This document shows, piece after piece, positions 26,701-34,818 of a stretch of 64,000 nt of DNA. Within the stretch, counting starts at the first letter, position 1, and every line of letters begins with the position of its first letter. The DNA comes from Nitratidesulfovibrio termitidis HI1 (GTDB lineage: Bacteria; Desulfobacterota; Desulfovibrionia; Desulfovibrionales; Desulfovibrionaceae). The notes below the pieces were generated by a model, which was given only the letters and a program-made list of their open reading frames with translations, did no database searches and was not told the origin of the DNA. Both the position numbers and the translations under genes were made by a program. The stretch covers positions 3,474,404 through 3,538,403 of the forward strand of contig NZ_KI632512.1 in NCBI RefSeq assembly GCF_000504305.1, in the 5' to 3' direction.

Positions 26701-28335
26701 ATGGCTTTGAAGCACAAGAGCATCCCCGACGTCGCGACCGTCAAGGAAGAACTGCTCAAGAAGTATCCCACCAAGGTCGCCCGCAAGCGTGCCAAGCAGA
26801 TCGTCATCAACGACGTGAAGGACGGCGACGTGGTGCCCGAGGTGCAGGCCAACGTGCGCACCACGCCCGGCATCATCACCATGCGCGGCTGCACCTACGC
26901 AGGGTGCAAGGGCGTTATCCTGGGCCCCACCCGCGATATCGTGAACATCACGCACGGGCCCATCGGCTGCGGGTTCTATTCGTGGCTCACCCGCCGCAAC
27001 CAGACCAAGGCGCCGTTCGAATCGTCCGAAAACTTCATGCCCTACGCCTTTTCCACGGACATGCAGGACGAGGACATCATCTTCGGCGGCGAAAAGAAGC
27101 TGATCGCGGCCATCCAGGAGGCCTACGACACCTTCCACCCCAAGGCCATCGCCATCTTCGCCACCTGTCCGGTGGGCCTCATCGGCGACGACATCCACGC
27201 CGTGGCCCGCAAGATGAAGGAAAAGCTGGGCATCAACATCTTTGCCTTCAGCTGCGAAGGGTACAAGGGCGTCTCGCAGTCCGCGGGTCACCACATCGCC
27301 AACAACCAGATCTTCACCCACGTGGTGGGCGAGGACGATACCCCCAAGCTTGGCGAATACAAGATCAACATGCTGGGCGAGTACAACATCGGCGGTGATG
27401 CCTTCGAACTGGAACGCGTGCTGGAAAAGTGCGGCATCACCCTGGTGTCCACCTTCAGCGGCAACTCCACCTACGAGCATTTCGCCACCGCCCACCAGGC
27501 CGACCTGAACGCCGTCATGTGCCACCGTTCCATCAACTACGTGGCCGAAATGATGGAGACCAAGTACGGCATCCCGTGGATCAAGGTGAACTTCATCGGT
27601 GCGGAATCCTCTGCCAAGTCGCTGCGCAAGATCGCCCAGTACTTCGGCGACAAGAAGCTGATCGACCGGGTGGAAGAAGTCATCGCCGAAGAAATGCCCG
27701 CCGTGTACGCGGCCCTGGAAGAAGTGAAGCCCTTCACCGAAGGCAAGACGGCCATGCTGTTCGTGGGTGGCTCGCGCGCTCACCACTACCAGGACCTGTT
27801 CACCGAAATGGGCATGAAGACCATCGCCGCCGGGTACGAATTCGCCCACCGCGACGACTACGAAGGCCGCAAGGTGATGCCCAGCATCAAGGTGGACGCC
27901 GACAGCCGCAACATTGAAGAAATCGAGGTCACCCCGGACGCCACCCGCTTTGTCCCGCGCAAGTCTGACGAAGACCTGAAGCGCCTCACCGAGGAAGGCT
28001 TCACCTTCAAGGATTACGAAGGGATGATGCCCCAGATGGAATCCAACACCCTCGTCATCGATGACCTGAACCAGTACGAGGCCGACAAGCTGATCGAACT
28101 CCTGAAGCCCGACGTGTTCTGCGCGGGCATCAAGGAAAAGTTCTCGGTGCAGAAGATGGGCGTGCCCATGAAGCAGCTGCACAGCTACGACTACGGCGGA
28201 CCCTATGCGGGCTTCAAGGGCGCGGTGAACTTCTACACGGAAATCAAGCGCCTGGTCACCAGCAAGGTCTGGTCCGACCTCAAGGCCCCCTGGGAAGAAA
28301 ACCCCGAGCTCTCGGCAACCTACGTCTGGGAATAA
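26701..28335 (+). CDS. nifD: Nitrogenase molybdenum-iron protein alpha chain NifD
   Basis: A 544-residue catalytic subunit. P-cluster cysteines are visible in RGCTYAGCKG (residues 62-69), THGPIGCGF near residue 90 and FATCPVGLIGDD near residue 158. The cofactor cysteine is in NAVMCHRSINY near residue 274, and the cofactor histidine is in KQLHSYDYGGPY near residue 498. The chain is longer than the Azotobacter type, with an insertion in the last third, as seen in the group of nitrogenases from anaerobes. The ATG at 26701 is chosen because the upstream open frame is the repeat element and is not coding. It forms the alpha2beta2 enzyme with NifK. Confidence 0.97.
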   Translation: MALKHKSIPDVATVKEELLKKYPTKVARKRAKQIVINDVKDGDVVPEVQANVRTTPGIITMRGCTYAGCKGVILGPTRDIVNITHGPIGCGFYSWLTRRNQTKAPFESSENFMPYAFSTDMQDEDIIFGGEKKLIAAIQEAYDTFHPKAIAIFATCPVGLIGDDIHAVARKMKEKLGINIFAFSCEGYKGVSQSAGHHIANNQIFTHVVGEDDTPKLGEYKINMLGEYNIGGDAFELERVLEKCGITLVSTFSGNSTYEHFATAHQADLNAVMCHRSINYVAEMMETKYGIPWIKVNFIGAESSAKSLRKIAQYFGDKKLIDRVEEVIAEEMPAVYAALEEVKPFTEGKTAMLFVGGSRAHHYQDLFTEMGMKTIAAGYEFAHRDDYEGRKVMPSIKVDADSRNIEEIEVTPDATRFVPRKSDEDLKRLTEEGFTFKDYEGMMPQMESNTLVIDDLNQYEADKLIELLKPDVFCAGIKEKFSVQKMGVPMKQLHSYDYGGPYAGFKGAVNFYTEIKRLVTSKVWSDLKAPWEENPELSATYVWE

Positions 28336-28356
28336 CGGGCAAGGAAGGGAAACGAC

Positions 28357-29733
28357 ATGCTGCTCAGACATACCCCGACGGAAATCAAGGAGCGCTCGGC
28401 GCTCAACATCAACCCGGCCAAGACCTGCCAGCCCATCGGCGCCATGTACGCGGGCCTGGGCATCAAGGGCTGCCTGCCGCACAGCCACGGTTCGCAGGGC
28501 TGCTGCGCCTACCACCGCAGCACCCTGACCCGCCACTACAAGGAACCCGTGTCGGCGGCCACCAGCTCGTTCACGGAAGGCGCCTCGGTGTTCGGCGGAC
28601 AGGCCAACCTGTTGCAGGCCATCGAAAACATCTTCTCGGTGTACGAACCGGAAGTCATCGCCGTGCACACCACCTGCCTGTCCGAAACCATTGGCGACGA
28701 CCTGAAGCAGATTGTCGACAAGGCGGAGAAGGAAGGCAAGGTGCCCGCGGGCAAGCAGGTGATCTTTGCCTCCACGCCCAGCTACGTGGGTTCGCACGTC
28801 ACCGGCTTCTCCAACATGGTCAAGGGCATGGTAAAGTGCCTGGCCGTTTCTACCGGCAAGAAGAACGGCAAGGTCAACATCATTCCCGGCTGGGTGGAAC
28901 CTGCGGACATGGAGGAGATCAAGCGCATCGCCGGCATGATCGGCGTGTCCTACACCATGTTCCCGGATACCTCCGGCGTGCTCAACGGCCCGCTGACCGG
29001 CGAGTACCACATGTTCCCCGATGCGGGCACCCCGGTCGAGGACATCCGCGCCGCGGGCGATGCCATCGGCACGCTGGCCCTGGGCGAATGGTGTTCCGCC
29101 GATGCGGCCCGCACCCTGGATTCGCAGTGCAAGGTGCCCTGCCGGGTGCTGGACATCCCCATCGGGCTGAAGGCCACCGACCGCTTCATCGACACCCTGC
29201 GCACCGTGGCTGGCACCTCCGTGCCCGACACCGTGAACTTCGAACGTGGCCAGCTCATCGACGTCATCTCGGACTACCACCAGTACTTCTTCGGCAAGAA
29301 GGTGGCACTGGTGGGCGACCCGGACCAGCTCATCGCGCTGACCGAGTTCCTGCTGACGCTCGACATGCAGCCCGTCCACGTGGTTACCGGCACGCCGGGC
29401 AAGAAGTTCGAGGCGCGCATCAAGGAATTGTGCGCGGGCAAGGGCTTTGACGTCAATGTGCGCGCCGCGGGCGACATGTTCCTGCTCCATCAGTGGATCA
29501 AGAACCAGCCCGTCGATCTCATCATGGGCAACACCTACTGCAAGTACATCGCCCGTGACGAAGACATCCCCTACGTGCGCTTCGGCTTCCCCATCGTGGA
29601 CCGGGTGGGCCACCAGTACTTCCCGGTGACGGGGTACAAGGGCGGCATCCGCCTGATGGAAAAGATCCTGGGCGTCCTGCTCGACCGCGCCGACCGTGAC
29701 GCGCCCGAGGAGAAGTTCGAACTGGTCTACTAG
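28357..29733 (+). CDS. nifK: Nitrogenase molybdenum-iron protein beta chain NifK
   Basis: A 458-residue subunit. P-cluster cysteines are in NPAKTCQPIG near residue 23, SQGCCAYHRS near residue 49 and TTCLSETIGDD near residue 106. It lacks the roughly 50-residue N-terminal extension of the Azotobacter protein, as usual for the short NifK that pairs with a long NifD. The C-terminal region VDRVGHQYFPVTGYKGG is characteristic. The start lies 21 bases after the nifD stop; the stop is followed at once by a fold-back repeat. Confidence 0.97.
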   Translation: MLLRHTPTEIKERSALNINPAKTCQPIGAMYAGLGIKGCLPHSHGSQGCCAYHRSTLTRHYKEPVSAATSSFTEGASVFGGQANLLQAIENIFSVYEPEVIAVHTTCLSETIGDDLKQIVDKAEKEGKVPAGKQVIFASTPSYVGSHVTGFSNMVKGMVKCLAVSTGKKNGKVNIIPGWVEPADMEEIKRIAGMIGVSYTMFPDTSGVLNGPLTGEYHMFPDAGTPVEDIRAAGDAIGTLALGEWCSADAARTLDSQCKVPCRVLDIPIGLKATDRFIDTLRTVAGTSVPDTVNFERGQLIDVISDYHQYFFGKKVALVGDPDQLIALTEFLLTLDMQPVHVVTGTPGKKFEARIKELCAGKGFDVNVRAAGDMFLLHQWIKNQPVDLIMGNTYCKYIARDEDIPYVRFGFPIVDRVGHQYFPVTGYKGGIRLMEKILGVLLDRADRDAPEEKFELVY

Positions 29734-29879
29734 GGCGTGCGGTCACGAGCGTCCTTTTGCCCTCTGCCTTCGTCAGAACAAGTTTTTATTCCGGTCACGT
29801 ACGAGAAGAGTACGCTCCCTCCATAAAAAATTGTCCTTCCTTGGCAGAGCACAAAAATCCTGCTCGTGACGACACACCC
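29733..29879. repeat. Fold-back intergenic element, copy F (after nifK)
   Basis: Arms: GTCACGAGC 29742-29750 with GCTCGTGAC 29862-29870 (outer GGGCGTG pairs with CACACCC); CTCTGCC near 29762 with GGCAGAG near 29843; TTTTTAT 29783-29789 with ATAAAAA 29823-29829; GTAC 29799-29802 with GTAC 29810-29813 around gagaaga. It begins at the nifK stop codon. Confidence 0.92.
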
Positions 29880-29962
29880 AGCAACCGCATCCTTTCCGCC
29901 CGGCGCCGCTTGGCACCACACGGAGCCTTGAGGCGCCGGGCGGAGAACCCCACGGAGACACC

Positions 29963-31213
29963 ATGAGCGGCGCACCCCACTGTATGCACACGAACGGACG
30001 GCCCGGCGGCTGGCTGCTGCTGCCGGTGGCGCCGCGTTCCAACGCCCGCAGCCGTCATGGCGATACGGGCGTGAGCACCCCGTGCGCCTGCGGAACGCAG
30101 CCTGCGTCCCCTGCCATGCTGCCGCACGAGGCGCTGGAGCACCTGCGTACGGTCATGGAATCGGGCGCGGTGGTGGACACGGTGGGCATTGCCGGTCCCG
30201 GCGATCCGTTCGCCGTGCCCGACCGCACCCTGGAAACCCTGCATCTGGTGCGCGCCGCCTACCCGCACATCACTCTGTGCGTGACCACCAACGGCCTTGG
30301 CGTGGCCAGCCATGCCGCCGCACTGGCGGACCTTGGCGTCAGCCACGTCACCCTGCTCATGGACGCCGTGGACCCGGAACTGGTGGACACCCTGTACGCC
30401 TGGATCCGCCCCGGCACCCGCACCCTGCGGCCCGGCGAGGGCGCCGCGCTGCTCGTGGACGAGCAGGCCGTGGCCCTGGCCGCGCTGGTCAAGGCGGGCA
30501 TCGAGGTCGCGGTGTGCGTCACCGTGTACCCCGGCATCAACGATACCCATGTGGGCGACATCGCTGCCGCAGCCAAGGTGCTGGGCGCCTCGGGCATCTA
30601 CGTGCTGCCCTTCGTTCCCGCCGAGGACACGGCAGGCCCTGTGCCCGCTGCCGACGCGGCCACCATGGACGCCGCCCGCAACGCGGCCGCCGCCTGGCTG
30701 CCCGTGCTTGACGCCTCTGCCCGCGACGGTCTGCCCGTCGCGCGGCGCACCGGCATGGGATGCGGCGAACCCGTGGCCGTCACCGCAGGCTCCGGCCTGC
30801 CGGTGCCCGGCGGTGACAGGCCCTACGTGGCCGTGGCCAGCAGCGATGGTTTTGACGTGGATGAACACCTTGGGCACGCCCGCCAGTTTCTGGTGTACGG
30901 GCCCAAGGCCGGTCCTGGGGACGGACCCCAGAACGATCCCACGGTCGGTCCCATGGTCGGGCCGGTGGAGTTGCTGGGCGTGCGCCCGGCACCGCCCGCC
31001 GGTTCCGGCGACGCCCGGTGGGAGGCGCTGGCCGCCGTCCTGTCCGACTGCACCTACCTGCTGGTGTCCAGCGCGGGCCAGCGCCCCGTGGAATACCTGG
31101 CCGGCAAGGGGCTGCGCGTCATCCAGACCGAAGACAACATCGAGGGCCTCGTGGACGTGCTCTACGGGGGTGGCAAGAAAGGCAGGAAACGCGGCAAGGG
31201 CCGCACAGTCTAG
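29963..31213 (+). CDS. NifB-like/NifX-domain protein lacking the radical-SAM cysteines
   Basis: A 416-residue paralogue of NifB. It aligns with the true NifB of this cluster (34819-36102) through the radical-SAM barrel: PVAPRSN against PVAPRCN, GIAGPGDPFA against GIAGPGDPMA, LETLHLV and TNGLGV, and a GINDTHVGDIA segment. The three cluster-binding cysteines of NifB (C33, C37, C40) are replaced by S26, S30 and G33, and the second NifB cysteine pair (HCKRC) is reduced to one cysteine. It therefore should not bind the SAM cluster. A NifX/NafY-like domain follows (about residues 285-405) with an inserted proline/glycine-rich segment. Possible roles are a cofactor carrier, a NifB partner or a decaying duplicate. 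The frame is intact over its full length, against a pseudogene. Confidence 0.85.
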   Translation: MSGAPHCMHTNGRPGGWLLLPVAPRSNARSRHGDTGVSTPCACGTQPASPAMLPHEALEHLRTVMESGAVVDTVGIAGPGDPFAVPDRTLETLHLVRAAYPHITLCVTTNGLGVASHAAALADLGVSHVTLLMDAVDPELVDTLYAWIRPGTRTLRPGEGAALLVDEQAVALAALVKAGIEVAVCVTVYPGINDTHVGDIAAAAKVLGASGIYVLPFVPAEDTAGPVPAADAATMDAARNAAAAWLPVLDASARDGLPVARRTGMGCGEPVAVTAGSGLPVPGGDRPYVAVASSDGFDVDEHLGHARQFLVYGPKAGPGDGPQNDPTVGPMVGPVELLGVRPAPPAGSGDARWEALAAVLSDCTYLLVSSAGQRPVEYLAGKGLRVIQTEDNIEGLVDVLYGGGKKGRKRGKGRTV

Positions 31214-31237
31214 GTATTGCAAGGGAGAGGAAGGACC

Positions 31238-31540
31238 ATGCCCAAGCCGACGCATCAGATTCTCGTATGCCAGAGCTTCCGTCACAAGGGCGAACCCAAG
31301 GGCGTCTGTTTCAAGCAGACCGACGGGTTCCTGCAGTACCTCGAAGAGGAAATCCTTGATCGCGGTCTGGACATCCTGGTCACTGCCACCGGGTGTCTGA
31401 AGGCCTGCGAGGAAGGCCCCGTCCTCGTGGTGCAGCCGCAGAACTGGTGGTTCAAGGGCGTGGACAGCCACGACGCCATCGATGCCATCCTCGACGGCAT
31501 CGAAGACGGCGAACCTAATGCCGAGTATTTGATGTACTAA
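31238..31540 (+). CDS. 2Fe-2S ferredoxin, thioredoxin-like fold, nif-associated
   Basis: A 100-residue protein with cysteines at C11 and C24 (spaced by 12 residues) and a C-x3-C pair in ATGCLKACEEGP near residue 53. This is the pattern of the thioredoxin-like 2Fe-2S ferredoxin of Clostridium pasteurianum and its nif-linked relatives. It may donate electrons during cofactor assembly or protect nitrogenase. A GAGGAAGG site precedes the ATG at 31238, 24 bases after the NifB-like gene. Three hairpins follow. Confidence 0.88.
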   Translation: MPKPTHQILVCQSFRHKGEPKGVCFKQTDGFLQYLEEEILDRGLDILVTATGCLKACEEGPVLVVQPQNWWFKGVDSHDAIDAILDGIEDGEPNAEYLMY

Positions 31541-31551
31541 AACAGAATCTT

Positions 31552-31641
31552 CCGGGGAGGGGACCTTTTAAAAAAGGTCTCCCTCCCCGGACCCCACCCC
31601 CCCAAACTTTTTATTTGGGGGCACCCTCCCGAGAGGGGTGC
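31552..31641 (+). terminator. Three consecutive hairpins between the ferredoxin gene and nifE
   Basis: Hairpin 1 (31552-31590) pairs CCGGGGAGG and neighbours with CCTCCCCGG through an 18-bp imperfect stem. Hairpin 2 (about 31599-31621) pairs CCCCAAA with TTTGGGG. Hairpin 3 (31621-31641) pairs GCACCC with GGGTGC. The set could reduce read-through into nifE or protect the upstream mRNA. Confidence 0.7.
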
Positions 31642-31653
31642 AGGGGACGGCAG

Positions 31654-31681
31654 CCGTTATGCGAGTCTTCGAGCATTACGG
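31654..31681 (+). repeat. Nested-type palindromic module S5, free-standing upstream of nifE
   Basis: CCGTTATGC pairs with GCATTACGG apart from a central T-T; the tail GATGGCGATCGCAACGCG matches the other module copies. This is the one copy not inside an AAGA-loop fold-back element. Confidence 0.8.
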
Positions 31682-31743
31682 ATGGCGATCGCAACGCGCA
31701 AAGCCCCTTGCCCGCCGGAGGCGTAAAAAGAAGGAAGGCGACC

Positions 31744-33168
31744 ATGACCACCGCAACCGCACCCAACACCACCGCCACGGCAGAATGCCGCGACGCGGAT
31801 CTTCTGGACGAACGGAAGAAGCAGGTGCACCGCGCCGGGCAGGGTCCCATCGACATGGCCTGCAACCGCGAGAGCCTCGCGGGGGCCGTCAGCCAGCGCG
31901 CCTGCGTGTTCTGCGGCTCGCGCGTGGTGCTGTACCCCATCGCCGACGCGCTGCACCTGGTGCACGGCCCCATCGGCTGCGCCGCCTACACCTGGGACAT
32001 CCGGGGGGCGCTTTCGTCCGGGCCGGAACTGCACCGCCTGAGCTTTTCCACCGACCTGCAGGAAAAGGACGTCATCTTCGGCGGCGAAAAGAAGCTGGCC
32101 GCCGCGCTGGACGAACTGATCGACCTGCACCAGCCCAAGGCCGCCTTCGTCTACTCCACCTGCATCGTGGGCCTGATCGGCGACGATCTGGGCGCCGTAT
32201 GCCGCAAGATGTCCGAGAAGAAGGGCATCCCGGTCATTCCCGTGCAGTCGGAAGGCTTCAAGGGCAACAAGCGCGAAGGCTACCTTGCCGCGTGCAAGGC
32301 CATGTTCCAGCTGGTGGGCACCGCACCCACGGACGATGTTTCGCCCCTTTCCGTGAACATCCTCGGCGACTTCAACCTGGCGGGCGAAATCTGGATCGTG
32401 CGTGGCTACCTTGAGCGCATGGGCATTCAGGTGGTGGCCAACATCACCGGCGACGGTCGCGTGGACGACATCCGCCGCTGCCACGGCGCCGCCCTGAATC
32501 TGGTGCAGTGCAGCGGGTCCACCATGGATCTGGCCAAGATGATGAAGGAAAAATACGGCACCCCGCACCTGCGCGTGTCGTACCTGGGCATCGAGGACAT
32601 GGCCGATTCGCTGTACGCCGTGGCCGAACATTTCGAAGCCGTGGACCCCGGCATCGTGGAACGCACCCGCGACCTCGTGCGCGAGGAACTGGCCGCCCTC
32701 ATGCCGCGCCTGCGCGACATCCGGCGCGACCTTTCCGGCAAGCGCGCCGCCATCTACGTGGGCGGTTCGTTCAAGGCGTTCTCGCTGATCAAGGCCTTCC
32801 GGCACATCGGCATGAACGTGGTGCTGGTGGGCTCGCAGACCGGCACGCAGGAAGAGTACCAGGAACTGGAAACCGTGTGCGACCCCGGCACCGTCATCAT
32901 CGACGACGCCAACCCGCTGGAGCTTTCGCACTACGTGCGCGAGCTGGACGTGGACGTGTTCGTGGGCGGCGTGAAGGAACGCCCCATTGCCCACAAGCTG
33001 GGCGTGGGCTTCTGTGACCACAACCACGAGCGCAAGATCGCGCTGGCCGGTTTCGAGGGCATGTACAACTTCGCCCGCGAGGTGCACGCCTCGGTCATGA
33101 GTCCCGTCTGGCGGTTCGTGCCCCGCCGGTCCCGGCGCGCCGCTGTTACCGCTGGCGCGGATGCATAG
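31744..33168 (+). CDS. nifE: Nitrogenase cofactor scaffold protein NifE
   Basis: A 474-residue NifD homologue that forms the NifEN scaffold on which the NifB product is matured to the molybdenum cofactor. Cluster cysteines appear in ACVFCGSRV near residue 56, HGPIGCAAYTWD near residue 79 and STCIVGLIGDD near residue 140. The cofactor-site region reads NLVQCSGSTMDL near residue 255. The final 20 residues are basic and alanine-rich. The ATG at 31744 follows a GAAGGAAGG site. It overlaps the end of the open frame leading to nifN. Confidence 0.95.
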   Translation: MTTATAPNTTATAECRDADLLDERKKQVHRAGQGPIDMACNRESLAGAVSQRACVFCGSRVVLYPIADALHLVHGPIGCAAYTWDIRGALSSGPELHRLSFSTDLQEKDVIFGGEKKLAAALDELIDLHQPKAAFVYSTCIVGLIGDDLGAVCRKMSEKKGIPVIPVQSEGFKGNKREGYLAACKAMFQLVGTAPTDDVSPLSVNILGDFNLAGEIWIVRGYLERMGIQVVANITGDGRVDDIRRCHGAALNLVQCSGSTMDLAKMMKEKYGTPHLRVSYLGIEDMADSLYAVAEHFEAVDPGIVERTRDLVREELAALMPRLRDIRRDLSGKRAAIYVGGSFKAFSLIKAFRHIGMNVVLVGSQTGTQEEYQELETVCDPGTVIIDDANPLELSHYVRELDVDVFVGGVKERPIAHKLGVGFCDHNHERKIALAGFEGMYNFAREVHASVMSPVWRFVPRRSRRAAVTAGADA

Positions 33169-33178
33169 GGGGTGTGTC

Positions 33179-34801
33179 ATGACGTTTGAGTATGTTGCCA
33201 ATGACGGACTGTGCGCCGACGAGTATTCCGGTTCCTGCGACTGTGGCGGAAGCTGCGCGGATAGTTGCGCCGATAGTTGTGCAGACGGCTGCGCCGAGGG
33301 TTGCGACTGTTCCGAAGCGCCGGAAACCGGCCTGGAAACTGCCCCTGACGACAGTGGCCTGACCCCGGTGGCCCTGAAGACCGCGCCTGCCACCAGCGGC
33401 GGCAAGCCCGGCAAGACTCCGCGCCCCAAGCGCCCCGATTTCGTTTCCACCACCAACGCCTGCAAGCTGTGCACGCCGCTGGGGGCCATGCTGGCCTTCC
33501 GGGGCGTGGAGGGCGCCGTGCCCTTCCTGCACGGTTCGCAGGGCTGCGCCACCTACATGCGGCGTTACGTGATCAGCCACTACCGCGAACCCATGGACAT
33601 CGCCTCGTCCTCGCTGGGCGAAAAGCAGGCCGTGTACGGCGGGGGGCCCAACCTGAAGAAGGGCATCCTCAACGTCATGAAGAAGTACGAACCCGTGCTG
33701 GTGGGCGTAGCCACCACCTGCCTCACCGAGACCATCGGTGATGACGTGGGCGGCTATCTGCGCGAATTCCGCAACGAATTCGGCGACCTTGACCTGCCGG
33801 AAATCGTCCATGTGCACACGCCCAGCTACAACGGCACGCACATGGAAGGCTGGAACGCCGCCGTGCGCGCCCTGGTGGACCAGCTGGCCAAGGACAAGGT
33901 GGAACCCCACGGCAAGGTGGCCCTGCTGCCCGGCTTCGTTTCCCCGGCGGACCTGCGCCACCTGCGCGACCTGATTACCGATTTCGGTTCAGAAGCGGTT
34001 ATCCTGCCCGACCTGTCCGACCCGCTGGATGGCCCGGCGCTGGAAGACTACACCCCGCTGCCCGAAGGCGGCACTCCGCTGGCCGATATCCGCGCCCTGT
34101 CCGGGGCTGCGGGTGTCATCGAATGCGGGCGCTCGCTGGCCATGACGCCGACCGGATCCACTGGCCCGGCCACGGCAGGGCGGGTGCTGCACGAACGCTT
34201 TGGCCTGTCGTTGCACGGAGTGGGGCTGCCCATCGGCCTGCGCGAAACCGACGCCCTTGTCGCCGCGCTGGAAGCCGTCACCGGCAAGCCGCTGCCCCGC
34301 AAGCACGAACTGGAACGCGGACGGTTCGTGGACGCCCTGGTGGACGGCCACAAGTATGTGTCCGGCAAGCGCGCCGTGGTCTACGGCGAGGCGGATCTGG
34401 TCATCGGACTCGTCTCCCTGCTGACCGAGATCGGCGTGCACACCGTGCTGGCCGCCACCGGCACGCGCGGGGCGCATCTGGCCGAATCCATTGCCGCCGT
34501 TACCGAAGGCCTGCTGCCCGAAATGCCCATGGTCATCGAGGGCGCGGACTTCGAGGAAATCGCCGACACGGCAGAAGGACTTTCGCCCGACCTCCTGGTG
34601 GGCAACAGCAAGGGCTACCGCTACGCCCGGCAGTGGAACATCCCCCTTGTGCGGGCGGGCTTTCCCATCCACGACCGCTTCGGTGGCCACCGCCTGCTGC
34701 ATGTGGGCTACGCCGGTGCCCAGGCCCTCATGGACCGCATCGTCAACGCCGTCATCGAGAAGACCCAGACCGATAGCCCGGTCGGCTATTGTTACCTGTA
34801 G
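33179..34801 (+). CDS. nifN: Nitrogenase cofactor scaffold protein NifN with cysteine-rich N-terminal extension
   Basis: A 540-residue NifK homologue, partner of NifE. The conserved part starts at about residue 90 (NACKLCTPLGAMLAF), with HGSQGCATYMRR and TTCLTETIGDDVGG downstream. The first 85 residues are unusual: nine cysteines at residues 12, 20, 22, 26, 30, 34, 38, 42 and 44, six of them spaced exactly every four residues in CADS-like repeats, followed by a Pro/Thr/Lys linker. This could bind metal or be a recent repeat expansion. The start at 33179 is chosen over 33161 because the G-rich ribosome-binding site (about 33167-33173) fits only the later ATG. Confidence 0.93.
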   Translation: MTFEYVANDGLCADEYSGSCDCGGSCADSCADSCADGCAEGCDCSEAPETGLETAPDDSGLTPVALKTAPATSGGKPGKTPRPKRPDFVSTTNACKLCTPLGAMLAFRGVEGAVPFLHGSQGCATYMRRYVISHYREPMDIASSSLGEKQAVYGGGPNLKKGILNVMKKYEPVLVGVATTCLTETIGDDVGGYLREFRNEFGDLDLPEIVHVHTPSYNGTHMEGWNAAVRALVDQLAKDKVEPHGKVALLPGFVSPADLRHLRDLITDFGSEAVILPDLSDPLDGPALEDYTPLPEGGTPLADIRALSGAAGVIECGRSLAMTPTGSTGPATAGRVLHERFGLSLHGVGLPIGLRETDALVAALEAVTGKPLPRKHELERGRFVDALVDGHKYVSGKRAVVYGEADLVIGLVSLLTEIGVHTVLAATGTRGAHLAESIAAVTEGLLPEMPMVIEGADFEEIADTAEGLSPDLLVGNSKGYRYARQWNIPLVRAGFPIHDRFGGHRLLHVGYAGAQALMDRIVNAVIEKTQTDSPVGYCYL

Positions 34802-34818
34802 GAATCAAGGAGACCGCC

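Noticed and set aside
26683-29613. A minus-strand open frame of 976 codons
   Set aside because: Antisense shadow of nifD and nifK, His/Gly/Val-rich with no domain.
29963-31213. Annotation as a functional radical SAM NifB
   Set aside because: None of the three cluster-binding cysteines is present.
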